59,644 nt of DNA from Bacillota bacterium (lineage in GTDB: Bacteria; Bacillota; Dehalobacteriia; UBA4068; UBA4997): assembly GCA_021771915.1 (NCBI GenBank), contig JAETNY010000013.1:1-59644 (forward strand), written 5' to 3'. Of this stretch, positions 35,291-44,350 are shown piece by piece. Under the pieces are notes generated by a model. It made no database searches. It saw nothing but the letters and a program-made list of their open reading frames with translations, and was not told where the DNA came from. Position 1 is the first letter of the stretch. Each line of letters opens with the position of its first letter. A program made the translations under genes and the position numbers.

Positions 35291-35320
35291 TGTCATTAAC
35301 TTGTTTTTTGAGGTGAAAAA

Positions 35321-36091
35321 ATGGAGTTGCAGCTACTGCACTTTTTAATAGTCTGTCCGCTGGTTTTTTTGGCCGGCTTTGTCGATGCGGTAGCCGGCGG
35401 CGGCGGTTTAATCTCCCTGCCGGCTTATATGATGTGCGGCCTGCCGGTACATATGGCTATCGCCACCAACAAAATGAGCAGCGCCATAGGTACGGCGCTG
35501 GCCACCTGGCGCTATGCCGCCAACGGCTTTATTAACTGGAAACTGGCGCCGCTTTGCATAATTGGCGCATTTATCGGTTCTGCCGGCGGCGCCAATCTGG
35601 CTTTATTGATTGACGAAAAAATTTTGCGCGCCCTGCTGCTGCTTATCCTGCCGCTTACCGCGCTTTACGTCATGCGCAGCCAAAGTCTGGCCGGAACAAC
35701 GCCAGCCGCACCTGGTCAGACCAACCAACAGCGCGTTATGCTGCTGGCCGCCCTCGCCGCCCTGTTTATCGGCGTTTATGACGGATTTTATGGCCCCGGT
35801 ACCGGCACTTTTTTAATTCTGCTGCTGGTAGGGCTGGCTAAAATGCCGTTGACGCAGGCCAACGGCTTAACCAAAGTTATCAACCTCACCACCAATCTGG
35901 CGGCGCTGCTGGTTTTTCTGCTTAACGCTCAGGTGCTGCTGCCGCTGGGTCTAACGGCCGGCTGTTTCAGCCTGGCCGGCAACTACTTCGGCACGCGCTG
36001 CTTCACTGACCGCGGCGCGGCTATCGCCCGGCCGATAATTCTGGTGGTGCTGCTCATTTTCTTCATCAAAACCGTAACAGAATTTTTTTAA
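35321..36091 (+). CDS. TauE/SafE (TSUP) family membrane transporter
   Basis: 256 aa with about eight helices. Family marks: FLAGFVDAVAGGGGLISLPAYMMCGLPVHMAIATNKMSS in the first half and GVYDGFYGPGTGTFLILLLVG in the second repeat. TSUP proteins export sulfite, sulfoacetate or other organic anions. It is a stand-alone gene with its own promoter. The substrate is unknown; co-occurrence with a YeiH-family protein in the window is suggestive of sulfur-anion handling but the two are 12 kb apart. Confidence 0.9.
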   Translation: MELQLLHFLIVCPLVFLAGFVDAVAGGGGLISLPAYMMCGLPVHMAIATNKMSSAIGTALATWRYAANGFINWKLAPLCIIGAFIGSAGGANLALLIDEKILRALLLLILPLTALYVMRSQSLAGTTPAAPGQTNQQRVMLLAALAALFIGVYDGFYGPGTGTFLILLLVGLAKMPLTQANGLTKVINLTTNLAALLVFLLNAQVLLPLGLTAGCFSLAGNYFGTRCFTDRGAAIARPIILVVLLIFFIKTVTEFF

Positions 36092-36155
36092 AAATCACCA
36101 CCCGAACATAAAAAATAGTTCAGAAGATTTTTGACAATCTTTTTGCGGATATTTT

Positions 36156-36795
36156 TCAGGGCAAGTTTTCATAAAATGGCCAAAAGAAAATATTACCCAA
36201 CGCGATAATCACCGCGAATACCACCAATACCAGCGCCGCCGCCAGCGTCCAGCGAGATAAGTACGCTCATCGTGGCAACCGCAACGCAGAGCCAGCAGCA
36301 TAGTCAGAACGTCAATTCTATCCTCGTCAGACCGACTTTGCCGACTCAGCCAGTCGCGCAGTTTTTGGCATTTTATCGCAAAATATTTCGTTTTCAGCAA
36401 CTCCACATAAAAGACCAGTTTTCATTACAGGCCACGGCTTCCCAATATATGCCCAGAGCGGACAAGCCAAACAACAGCAGTATACAGACATAGCATTTAA
36501 GACAATCAGCGTTAGTGCGGCATTTTTGGCGCCGCCATATGATATAAAGCACCACAAGCGGCGACAGCAGAAAAATTTTTTGCGGATAAGCCCAAAATAG
36601 TTTTTGCCATCTTTCTGCGATGGTGTATCTTAACCAACAAGCATAGCCCAATTCCTGCAACACAATCCACAGACCACACACCAACATACCCAGAGCAAAA
36701 AAAACCGTAAGCACGCCAGGCCAGTCAATTTTCTCCGGCCCGTCAGGCAGATATGGCTGCCGCAGCCAGCCGCGCAGTTTTTGCAACCAAAGCAT
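36156..36795 (-). pseudogene. Broken gene for a small membrane protein (two frameshifts)
   Basis: Three overlapping frames together make one membrane protein. Frame 1 (36795 to about 36400) encodes two or three helices (WPGVLTVFFALGMLVCGLWIVL; VCILLLFGLSALGIYW) and stops after NENWSFMWSC. One base shift at TCTTTT gives ENWSFYVELLKTKYFAIKCQKLRDWL, which continues to HDERTYL. A second shift near the TATCTCGCTGG sequence restores a last helix (WTLAAALVLVVFAVIIALGNIFFW) ending at 36156. Each junction is natural in sequence, so the gene was whole once, or the assembly has indels. The ribosome site overlaps the ilvB terminator. Family not recognised. Confidence 0.6.
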
Positions 36796-36796
36796 A

Positions 36797-36858
36797 ATAA
36801 AAAACCGCCTTTCTCCGCTATCATAATTATAATTTTAGCACAGGAAAGACGGCTTTTT
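36797..36858 (-). terminator. Terminator of the ilv operon
   Basis: On the minus strand AAAAGCCGTCTTTC pairs imperfectly with GAGAAAGGCGGTTTT across an AT-rich loop, followed by TTTTTTATT. It lies right after ilvB. Confidence 0.65.
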
Positions 36859-36891
36859 ATTAAGATTTTCTTAATTTTGGGCTAGAAATAT

Positions 36892-38595
36892 TTAATCGGC
36901 CACCACCATATCTGTCAGCCGTGTGCCGTTAAGAACCATCGGAAAGACCATTTCCTCCTTGGCAATCAGACATTCCACCAGCGTCAGGCGGTTGCAGGCC
37001 AGCGCTGCTCGCAAAGTTTCTTCAATATCCTCCGGCCGCTCCAGCCGAAAATAAGCCATATCATAGGCTTCGGCAATTTTGGCAAAATCCGGATTGCCCT
37101 CCAAATCAATGCCGAAATAATTGCCCTGCACATAATATTTTTGCAGCTGACGCACCATGCCTAAATTGCTGTTGTTGGAAAGAATTACCTTAATTGGCAG
37201 ATTATGCGCTTTAGCCGTGGCCAGCTCATTCATGGTCATCTGGAAACTGCCGTCGCCGGTAATGCAGACAACCTGTTCCCCCTGCGCCGCCAGCTGCGCG
37301 CCCACCGCCGCCGGGAAACCATAACCCATGGTGCCCAAACCACCGGAACTGATAAAACCACCCCGGTGCCGCGCCTGATAAAACTGCGCCGCCACCATCT
37401 GGTGCTGGCCAACGTCTGTGGTAACAATCGCCTTACCCTTGGTCTGGCGGTTCAACTCGGCAATAACCTCCCGAAAATGCAGCTGTCCGCCAGTATTAGC
37501 TTTTTCATAAACATCGCTGTGCAGCGGCCGCCAGCTTTCAATTTTGGCGCGCCAGGCAGTATGCTCCGCCGGGTCCAAAAATTCCAGCATCACCTCAATA
37601 ATTGCCGCCGCATCGCCCACAATCGGCACCTCGCTGGTGACATTTTTGCCAATCTCAGCTGGGTCAACGTCCACATGAATAATCCGAGCTTCTTTAGCAA
37701 ACTCCGCCACATTAGCCGTAACCCTATCGTCAAAGCGTGCGCCGATTGCCAGCAGCACATCACACTCTGAAACGGCCAGATTAGCGGCCGGTGCGCCATG
37801 AATACCCAACATACCAATAAAATAGCCATCTCGGAAGGGATAAGCCGCCTTGCCCATCAGCGTTACGGCCACCGGTGCGTCCAGCCGATGCGCCAGATTT
37901 TGCAGCAGTTCCTCCGCTCCTGCGCTCACCACGCCGCCGCCGGCATAAATAAGCGGCTTTTTGGCCTCCTGCAAAAGCTTGCAGGCATTTTGAATTTTCA
38001 GGCGATGCCCCTTAAAGGTCGGCTTATAACCAGGCAAATCAATCCGGCCGGGGATTTCCGCCTTGCAAATACTGTCCGCCACATTTTTCGGCACGTCAAT
38101 CAGAACCGGCCCAGGCCGCCCGGTGGTAGCCAGATAAAACGCTTCCTTAATTACCTGCGGCAAATCGTTAACATTCGTCACCAGATAACTATGCTTGACA
38201 ATCGGCCGGGTAATGCCTGTAATGTCAATTTCCTGAAATGCGTCGGTGCCAATCATGGCCGTGGAAACCTGCCCGGTTATCGCCACCAGCGGAATTGAGT
38301 CCATATAAGCCGTGGCCAGACCCGTCACCAGATTAGTCGCGCCTGGGCCGGAGGTTGCAATGCAAACCCCAGCCTTAGCGCCGGCGCTGGCACGAGCATA
38401 ACCGCTGGCCGCATGCGTCGCACCCTGCTCCGTACGCGTCAGTACGTTTTTAATCTGCTTCGACTCACGCAGCGCTTCAAAAATGCTCAAAACCGCGCCG
38501 CCCGGATAGCTGAACACTGTGTCCACATCTTCCAACTCCAAACAGGCAATAATCGCCTGCGCGCCGTTAATTTTTCCTGCCGCCAATGCGCTCAC
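36892..38595 (-). CDS. ilvB: Acetolactate synthase, large catalytic subunit
   Basis: 567 aa ThDP enzyme, first common step of valine, leucine and isoleucine synthesis. VFSYPGGAVLSIFEAL with the catalytic Glu in the TRTEQGATHAASGYAR segment, the FAD-binding middle domain, and the ThDP motif GDGSFQMTMNELATA...ILSNN are intact. The GTG start overlaps the ilvN stop by 4 bases (coupling); a TTG at 38586 with AAGGGG 8 nt upstream is an alternative. Third gene of ilvD-ilvN-ilvB. Confidence 0.96.
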   Translation of the reverse strand: MSALAAGKINGAQAIIACLELEDVDTVFSYPGGAVLSIFEALRESKQIKNVLTRTEQGATHAASGYARASAGAKAGVCIATSGPGATNLVTGLATAYMDSIPLVAITGQVSTAMIGTDAFQEIDITGITRPIVKHSYLVTNVNDLPQVIKEAFYLATTGRPGPVLIDVPKNVADSICKAEIPGRIDLPGYKPTFKGHRLKIQNACKLLQEAKKPLIYAGGGVVSAGAEELLQNLAHRLDAPVAVTLMGKAAYPFRDGYFIGMLGIHGAPAANLAVSECDVLLAIGARFDDRVTANVAEFAKEARIIHVDVDPAEIGKNVTSEVPIVGDAAAIIEVMLEFLDPAEHTAWRAKIESWRPLHSDVYEKANTGGQLHFREVIAELNRQTKGKAIVTTDVGQHQMVAAQFYQARHRGGFISSGGLGTMGYGFPAAVGAQLAAQGEQVVCITGDGSFQMTMNELATAKAHNLPIKVILSNNSNLGMVRQLQKYYVQGNYFGIDLEGNPDFAKIAEAYDMAYFRLERPEDIEETLRAALACNRLTLVECLIAKEEMVFPMVLNGTRLTDMVVAD

Positions 38596-39074
38596 CCCTT
38601 ATCGCCGCGCACCATGGCAATGATACCGGTGCGGCTCATTTTTTGGATACCAAAAGGCCGAAAAGCCTGCTCCACAGCGTTCAGCTTGCTATGCGTGCCG
38701 GTGGCTTCAATAATAAAACTTTTCTTATTAATATCCACAATTTTTATGCGGAATATTTCACAAAGGTGCATAATTTCCACCCGGTCCTCTTTATTAGCCA
38801 AAACTTTCAGCATTAACAATTCCCGGCCGACATATTCCTCTTTGGTTACATCGTTAATTTTTAAAACTTCAACCACCTTATGCAGCTGTTTGGTAACCTG
38901 CTCAATAATGCGGTCGTCGCCCTCCACCACAATCGTCATGCAGGATACGCCGGGGTTTTCCGTGCTACCCACCGTCAGGCTGTTAATGTTATAACCGCGG
39001 CGGCTGAACAGACCGGCCACGCGCACCAGAACACCGGAACGGTCCTGCACCAGCACATTCAATATATGCTTCAT
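38592..39074 (-). CDS. ilvN: Acetolactate synthase, regulatory subunit
   Basis: 160 aa: N-terminal ACT domain (MKHILNVLVQDRSGVLVRVAGLFSRRGYNINSLTVG) and C-terminal ALS_ss domain (LLMLKVLANKEDRVEIMHLCEIFRIKIVDI). It raises activity and gives valine feedback inhibition of IlvB. TTGGAGG before the ATG. The order regulatory-then-catalytic is the reverse of that usual in Bacillus. Confidence 0.95.
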   Translation of the reverse strand: MKHILNVLVQDRSGVLVRVAGLFSRRGYNINSLTVGSTENPGVSCMTIVVEGDDRIIEQVTKQLHKVVEVLKINDVTKEEYVGRELLMLKVLANKEDRVEIMHLCEIFRIKIVDINKKSFIIEATGTHSKLNAVEQAFRPFGIQKMSRTGIIAMVRGDKG

Positions 39075-39095
39075 AAGCCCTCCAATTTATCGCCG

Positions 39096-40778
39096 CTATC
39101 TGACCGTCACAGCGCCCGTGGCCGCAGAAGTTACACGCTGCGCATATTTAGCCAGATAACCTTTTTTAATTTTCGGCTCCGGCTGCTGCCAGCTGGCCCG
39201 GCGCTTGTCCAGTTCCGCCGCATCAACCGCCAGCGTCAGACGGCCGGCGTTGATATCTATTTCAATCAAATCGCCCTCCTGTACCAGACCAATCAGACCG
39301 CCTTCGGCCGCCTCCGGAGATACATGACCGATAGCCGCGCCGCGCGTTGCGCCAGAAAAACGACCGTCAGTAATCAAAGCTACTGATTCGCCCAGACCCA
39401 TGCCCTGAATGGCCGAAGTCGGGGTCAGCATTTCACGCATACCAGGGCCGCCCTTTGGCCCCTCATAGCGAATAACCACCACGTCGCCGGCTTTAATCTG
39501 ACCGCCGGTAATCGCCGCCACCGCATCGTCCTCGCTGTCAAACACACGCGCCGGCCCACTATGCACCAACATTTCCGGCGCCACAGCCGCGCGTTTAACC
39601 ACCGCGCCGTCAACCGCCAGATTACCGCGCAGAATTTTCAAGCCGCCTTTCTGGCTGTATGCCGTATCCTTATCGCGAATAACCTCCGGCAGCAAAACTC
39701 TGGCATTTTGAATATTCTCGCCCAACGTATGGCCGGTCACCGTCATAGTGTTAGTATCCAGCAGACCCTGCCCGGCCAGCACCGCCAGCAGCGCCGACAT
39801 ACCGCCGGCCGCCTGCAAATCCTCAATGTGATGCTCGCCGGCAGGAGCCAGCTTGCATAAATGCGGCGTAACCTCGCTAATCTCATTTATCATATCCAAA
39901 TCCAGCGATACCCCGGCTTCATGCGCAATAGCCGGCAAATGCAGAACGGTGTTGGTTGAACAGCCCATCGCCATATCGGCAATCAGCGCATTTTTGAAAG
40001 CCGCCGCCGTCATAATAGCATGCGGCCGAATATCCTGCTCCAACAGGCGCATAACCTGCATGCCGGCCTGCTTGGCCAGCCGCAGACGGCCGGAATCCAC
40101 CGCCGCCACAGTGCCGTTGCCCGGCAAAGCCATACCCAAAACCTCAGAAAGACAATTCATGGAGTTGGCCGTGAACATACCGGAACAACTGCCGCAGGTG
40201 GGACAGGCGTTCTGCTCAATCGCGTCCAACTCGGCCTGCGTCAGCTTGCCGGCCGCAAAAGCGCCGGAAGCTTCAAAATTGGAGTTCAAATCCAGCGTCT
40301 TACCATGCAGCTTGCCGGCCAACATCGGACCACCACTGACAAAAACACAGGGCAAATCCAGGCGCGCCGCCGCCATTAACATGCCCGGCACAATTTTATC
40401 GCAGTTGGGAATGAAAACCAACGCGTCAAAAGCATGCGCCAGCGCCATAGTTTCCGCCGAATCAGCAATCAGTTCGCGGCTGGCCAGGGAATATTTCATG
40501 CCCACATGACCCATGGCAATACCGTCGCAGACCGCAATCGCCGGAAACTCCAACGGCGTGCCGCCGGCCAGACGCACCCCGGCCTTAACCGCCTCGGCAA
40601 TCTGACGCAGGTGCATGTGCCCCGGCACCACCTCGTTAAAAGAATTGACAATACCCACCAGCGGCCGGTTAATCTCCTCCGGCGTAAGACCCAAAGCATA
40701 TAACAGTGAGCGCTGCGGTGAACGCAGATAACCCTCTTTCATGTCTTTGCTTTTCAACTCACATTTACAATCTGCCAT
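39096..40778 (-). CDS. ilvD: Dihydroxy-acid dehydratase
   Basis: 560 aa iron-sulfur dehydratase, third step in branched-chain amino acid synthesis. Cluster cysteines are in [12 protein letters not shown] and [24 protein letters not shown]. The ATG at 40778 has AGGGG 8 nt upstream; a GTG at 40787 is too near the ribosome site. First gene of the ilv operon. No T-box or leucine leader was seen; only about 88 bp separate it from priA. Confidence 0.96.
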   Translation of the reverse strand: MADCKCELKSKDMKEGYLRSPQRSLLYALGLTPEEINRPLVGIVNSFNEVVPGHMHLRQIAEAVKAGVRLAGGTPLEFPAIAVCDGIAMGHVGMKYSLASRELIADSAETMALAHAFDALVFIPNCDKIVPGMLMAAARLDLPCVFVSGGPMLAGKLHGKTLDLNSNFEASGAFAAGKLTQAELDAIEQNACPTCGSCSGMFTANSMNCLSEVLGMALPGNGTVAAVDSGRLRLAKQAGMQVMRLLEQDIRPHAIMTAAAFKNALIADMAMGCSTNTVLHLPAIAHEAGVSLDLDMINEISEVTPHLCKLAPAGEHHIEDLQAAGGMSALLAVLAGQGLLDTNTMTVTGHTLGENIQNARVLLPEVIRDKDTAYSQKGGLKILRGNLAVDGAVVKRAAVAPEMLVHSGPARVFDSEDDAVAAITGGQIKAGDVVVIRYEGPKGGPGMREMLTPTSAIQGMGLGESVALITDGRFSGATRGAAIGHVSPEAAEGGLIGLVQEGDLIEIDINAGRLTLAVDAAELDKRRASWQQPEPKIKKGYLAKYAQRVTSAATGAVTVR

Positions 40779-40865
40779 ATCTAACACCCCTATTTTATGT
40801 TAATTACTTAAGTTTATTATATAAATTTTATAATAACATATTTTTATTAAGATTGCCAGCTTTTT

Positions 40866-43115
40866 TTATAATAAATTCAGCGGTTCCACATCAATCGCCA
40901 GATTGGCCTGTTTAGGCAGATGCAGAGCCGCCGCGGCCTGCCGCACGATTGCCCGCATCCGTGTCAAATCATCGCCTTTCAGCAGAATTTGCAGGCGGTG
41001 CCTGTCCTTAATTTTAGCCTTGGCGCAGGGCTTCGGCCCCCAATACTGCACTGTATCAACCGCCCCGGCCTGCTCCAACCCCATTTGCAGCTGATAAGCC
41101 AGCTTGCGGCCAATATCCCAGGCCAGCGCCAAATCTTCCGCACTGATAACCAGCCGAATAAGCGCCGTAAAGGGCGGATAGGCCGCCAGCTTGCGACGCA
41201 GAATTTCCTGTTGATAAAAGGCGGCGTAATCCTGCCGCGCCGCCGCCTGCAAAATATCCGATTCCGGCTGATAAGTCTGCACAATAACCTCGCCGACCTG
41301 CCCATCGGCCAGCAAGGCCCGGCCAGCGCGGCCAGCCACCTGACAGGTCAGCTGAAAAGCGCGCTCGCCGCTGCGCAAATCCGGCATATGCAGGGCAATA
41401 TCCGCCGCAATTACTCCCACCAGCGTCAGGCGCGGAAAATCCAGCCCCTTGGCAATCATCTGCGTACCAACCAGAATATCCACCTGCCCGTCCAGCATGG
41501 CCTGATAAACCTGCTCATAGCGGCCGCGCTGCTCCGTAACGTCCCGGTCCAGCCGAGCAATACGCGCCTGCGGCAACAGTTTTTGCACGGCCTCGGCCAG
41601 CTTTTGCGTGCCAGCGCCAAAAAAACGAATTGCCGCCGAACCGCAATGCGGACAGCGGCTGGGTACAGGCAAAGTCTGGCCGCAATAGTGACATTTTACC
41701 GCCTCATCACCGATATGATAGGCCATCGCCACCGAACAATGCGGACATTCCACCACATAACCGCAATGTCGGCAGGAAACAAAGGATTCATAGCCACGCC
41801 GATTTAAAAACAATAAACTCTGCCGCCCTGCCTGCCAGTTAGAATATAGCTTCTGCTGCAAAATCCGGCTGAAAATGCTGTTGTTGCCATCACGAAACTC
41901 CTTGCTCATATCCACCAGCTGTACATCAGGCAAATGCCCCCCCAGCCGATGCGGCATCTCACAAAGCAGATATTCACCCTGCTGCGCCCGAAAACGAGTT
42001 TCCACGTCCGGCGTGGCACTGCCCAAAATCAGCCCGGCGCTGGTCAGCCGACAGCGTTCCTGCGCCAAAACCCGGGTATGAAAGCGCGGTGCATTATCCT
42101 GTTTATAGCTGGCCTCATGTTCTTCATCAATCACCAGCAGACCCAAATTGGGTGTAGGCGCAAAAATAGCAGAACGCGCACCGATTATCAAATCATAACG
42201 CCCCTGAGCAATGCCCAGCCAGGCCGCACGCCGCTCCGCCCCGGTCAGCCCGGAATGAAGCACCGCCACGCCGCGGCCAAAACGCTGCTGAAAAACGCGC
42301 ACCGTCTGCGGCGTCAGGGCAATTTCCGGCACCAAAATAATACTTTGCTTACCAGCACGACGCGTTTCCTCGGCCAGCCGCAGATAAATTTCCGTCTTGC
42401 CGCTGCCGGTCACCCCATGCAGTAATACCGGCTTTTTGGGCAAACTGCCGGCCTGATTAAAATTTTGCTGAATTTGCGCCAAAACCGCTGCCTGTTCCTC
42501 GCTCAAACAGCGTTCCAACGCCGTGGGAGCCAACATAGCCGGCTCGTCCGGCCAAACCATCTCTTCGCGCAGCTGTACCAAACCGCGCTCCGCCAGACTG
42601 CGCACCGTAGCATAACTGGCCGCCGTCTGTGCCTGTAAATCCGTATAAGATAAAACGCCGCCCGGCGCCGCCTGCAAAGCAGCCAAAACCTGCTTTTGCT
42701 TTGCGCCACGGGCAGCTTCAACCTTCCCCGACAAAGCCACCAAACGCTGCATCTGCGCCCGGGGCATTTTACCGGTTAAATACATGCCGGCTGGCAACAT
42801 GGCTTGCAGCATACTGACCCAGCTGCACAAATAATAATCTGCCGCAAAATGAGAAAGCGCCAGCAAATCCGCGCCAAACAGCGGCTGGGCGTTGATAATG
42901 CGACGCAGCGGCTTAATTTTTTCAGCCGGCCAGTCCACCGACGCCGTCAACTCCACCACAATGGCTTCCAGACGCTGGCGGCCAAATTCCACTTCCACAA
43001 TCTGCCCCAGCTGTACCGCAACGGCCAAATCCGGCGGCAGACTATAATAAAAAATACGGTTCAGCGTGGCCGTTTTTTTGTTAACGACCACGCCGGCAAA
43101 TTTTTTTTCTTCCAT
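40866..43115 (-). CDS. priA: Primosomal protein N' (PriA helicase)
   Basis: 749 aa. It restarts stalled replication forks. N-terminal 3'-end binding domain, Walker A HGVTGSGKTEIYLRL, DEEH box VIDEEHEASYKQ, two zinc-binding knuckles (CRHCGYVVECPHC, CHYCGQTLPVPSRCPHCG), and helicase motifs through GRAGR. The ATG has no good ribosome site and follows the alcohol dehydrogenase gene by about 20 bp, so it may depend on coupling. It lies before ilvD in the same direction. Confidence 0.95.
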   Translation of the reverse strand: MEEKKFAGVVVNKKTATLNRIFYYSLPPDLAVAVQLGQIVEVEFGRQRLEAIVVELTASVDWPAEKIKPLRRIINAQPLFGADLLALSHFAADYYLCSWVSMLQAMLPAGMYLTGKMPRAQMQRLVALSGKVEAARGAKQKQVLAALQAAPGGVLSYTDLQAQTAASYATVRSLAERGLVQLREEMVWPDEPAMLAPTALERCLSEEQAAVLAQIQQNFNQAGSLPKKPVLLHGVTGSGKTEIYLRLAEETRRAGKQSIILVPEIALTPQTVRVFQQRFGRGVAVLHSGLTGAERRAAWLGIAQGRYDLIIGARSAIFAPTPNLGLLVIDEEHEASYKQDNAPRFHTRVLAQERCRLTSAGLILGSATPDVETRFRAQQGEYLLCEMPHRLGGHLPDVQLVDMSKEFRDGNNSIFSRILQQKLYSNWQAGRQSLLFLNRRGYESFVSCRHCGYVVECPHCSVAMAYHIGDEAVKCHYCGQTLPVPSRCPHCGSAAIRFFGAGTQKLAEAVQKLLPQARIARLDRDVTEQRGRYEQVYQAMLDGQVDILVGTQMIAKGLDFPRLTLVGVIAADIALHMPDLRSGERAFQLTCQVAGRAGRALLADGQVGEVIVQTYQPESDILQAAARQDYAAFYQQEILRRKLAAYPPFTALIRLVISAEDLALAWDIGRKLAYQLQMGLEQAGAVDTVQYWGPKPCAKAKIKDRHRLQILLKGDDLTRMRAIVRQAAAALHLPKQANLAIDVEPLNLL

Positions 43116-43135
43116 ATTAAAATTAAAATCAGCGT

Positions 43136-44302
43136 TTATTGACAGTCTTTATAAATAGCTTCTGCGTCCGCCATAGTCAGTTTTTTGAAATTACCAACTG
43201 TATCGCCGCAGGCCGCATGCAGCTGCTCAACCAACTGCGGAATAGCCTCCGCCGGCACGTCCAGATGCTCCAGCTTGCTGGGCAGACCCAAACCACGCAG
43301 AAAATCCTGAAAACGCTCAATCCCCTGCAAACCCATTTGCCGCTTATCATCGCTCTCCGGCACCTGCCAAACTCTGGCCGCCAACTGCGCAAATAAGTTT
43401 ACGTCCTCGTCCAGACAATAGCGCAGCCAGGCCGGGAAAACCACGGCCAGCGCCGCACCGTGCGCCACGTCATACAAAGCGGAAAGCTGATGCGCCAACG
43501 CATGACTGGCCCAATCCTGCTCCCGGCCAACGCCGCAAATATTATTATGCGCCAGCATGCCGGCCCACATCAGCGCCGCCTGCGCCTGATAGTCCTCGCT
43601 GTCAATAATCACGCGCATAGCGCTGTCCTTAACCGCCAGCAAAACGGCCTCACACATGCGGTCGGTAACGGCGTTATCCTGTGTTTTAGTGAAATAACGC
43701 TCCAAAATATGCGACATCATATCACAAATCCCACAGGCGCTCTGATATTTGGGCAGAGTAAAAGTCAACTCCGGGTTTAAAATAGCAAACTGTGGCCGCA
43801 GACAATCACTCTTAGTACCCTTTTTAATTTTATTTTCCTCGTCCGTAATCACCGTGTTAGGCGAGCCCTCGCTGCCAGCCGCCGGAATAGTCAGCACCAC
43901 GCCCACCGGCAAAGCCTTTTCCACCGGTCTGCCACGGTAAAAATCCAAAAAATCACCGCTATATGGCACGCCGGCCGCCACAGCTTTAGCGGTATCAATC
44001 ACAGAGCCGCCGCCCACCGCCAGCAGGAAATCTACGTTTTCCGCACGCGCCGCTTCAATTGCCTGATACACAAAAGAACTGCCCGGGTTAGGCTGCACGC
44101 CGCCCTGCACCACGCAATCCACGCCGGCCGCGTCTAAAGACTCCACAACCTCCTGCAAGCGGCCGCTGCGCAGAACCGAGCCGCCGCCATACAACACCAG
44201 CGCCTTTTTACCGCCGCACTGTGCAATATATTTGCCAGTGCGTTTATGTTCATCAGCACCAAAAACAAATTGTGTCGGACTTTTAAAAATAAAATTCTCC
44301 AT
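43136..44302 (-). CDS. Iron-containing alcohol dehydrogenase (butanol dehydrogenase/YqhD-like)
   Basis: 388 aa. N-terminal NAD(P)-binding region (ALVLYGGGSVLRSGRLQEV; LLAVGGGSVIDTAKAVAAG) and an all-helical metal domain with DMMSHILERYF, HALAHQLSALYDVAHGAALAVVFPAW. Asp and three His residues in these segments are the usual iron ligands. The GGGS after Lys favours NADPH as in YqhD, tentatively. It interconverts aldehydes and alcohols, fitting a fermentative host. It precedes priA by about 20 bp. Confidence 0.9.
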   Translation of the reverse strand: MENFIFKSPTQFVFGADEHKRTGKYIAQCGGKKALVLYGGGSVLRSGRLQEVVESLDAAGVDCVVQGGVQPNPGSSFVYQAIEAARAENVDFLLAVGGGSVIDTAKAVAAGVPYSGDFLDFYRGRPVEKALPVGVVLTIPAAGSEGSPNTVITDEENKIKKGTKSDCLRPQFAILNPELTFTLPKYQSACGICDMMSHILERYFTKTQDNAVTDRMCEAVLLAVKDSAMRVIIDSEDYQAQAALMWAGMLAHNNICGVGREQDWASHALAHQLSALYDVAHGAALAVVFPAWLRYCLDEDVNLFAQLAARVWQVPESDDKRQMGLQGIERFQDFLRGLGLPSKLEHLDVPAEAIPQLVEQLHAACGDTVGNFKKLTMADAEAIYKDCQ

Positions 44303-44350
44303 AATTATATCAACTCCATTTTTTCAGCCATAGCCAGCTTAAATCAAAAA

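Noticed and set aside
35321-36091. Functional linkage of the TauE/SafE gene to the YeiH gene
   Set aside because: They are 12 kb apart in different units; only a shared theme of anion export supports it.
40788-40865. T-box or leucine-leader attenuator before ilvD
   Set aside because: Only 78-88 bp are available and no GGTGGTACCGCG or terminator is present.
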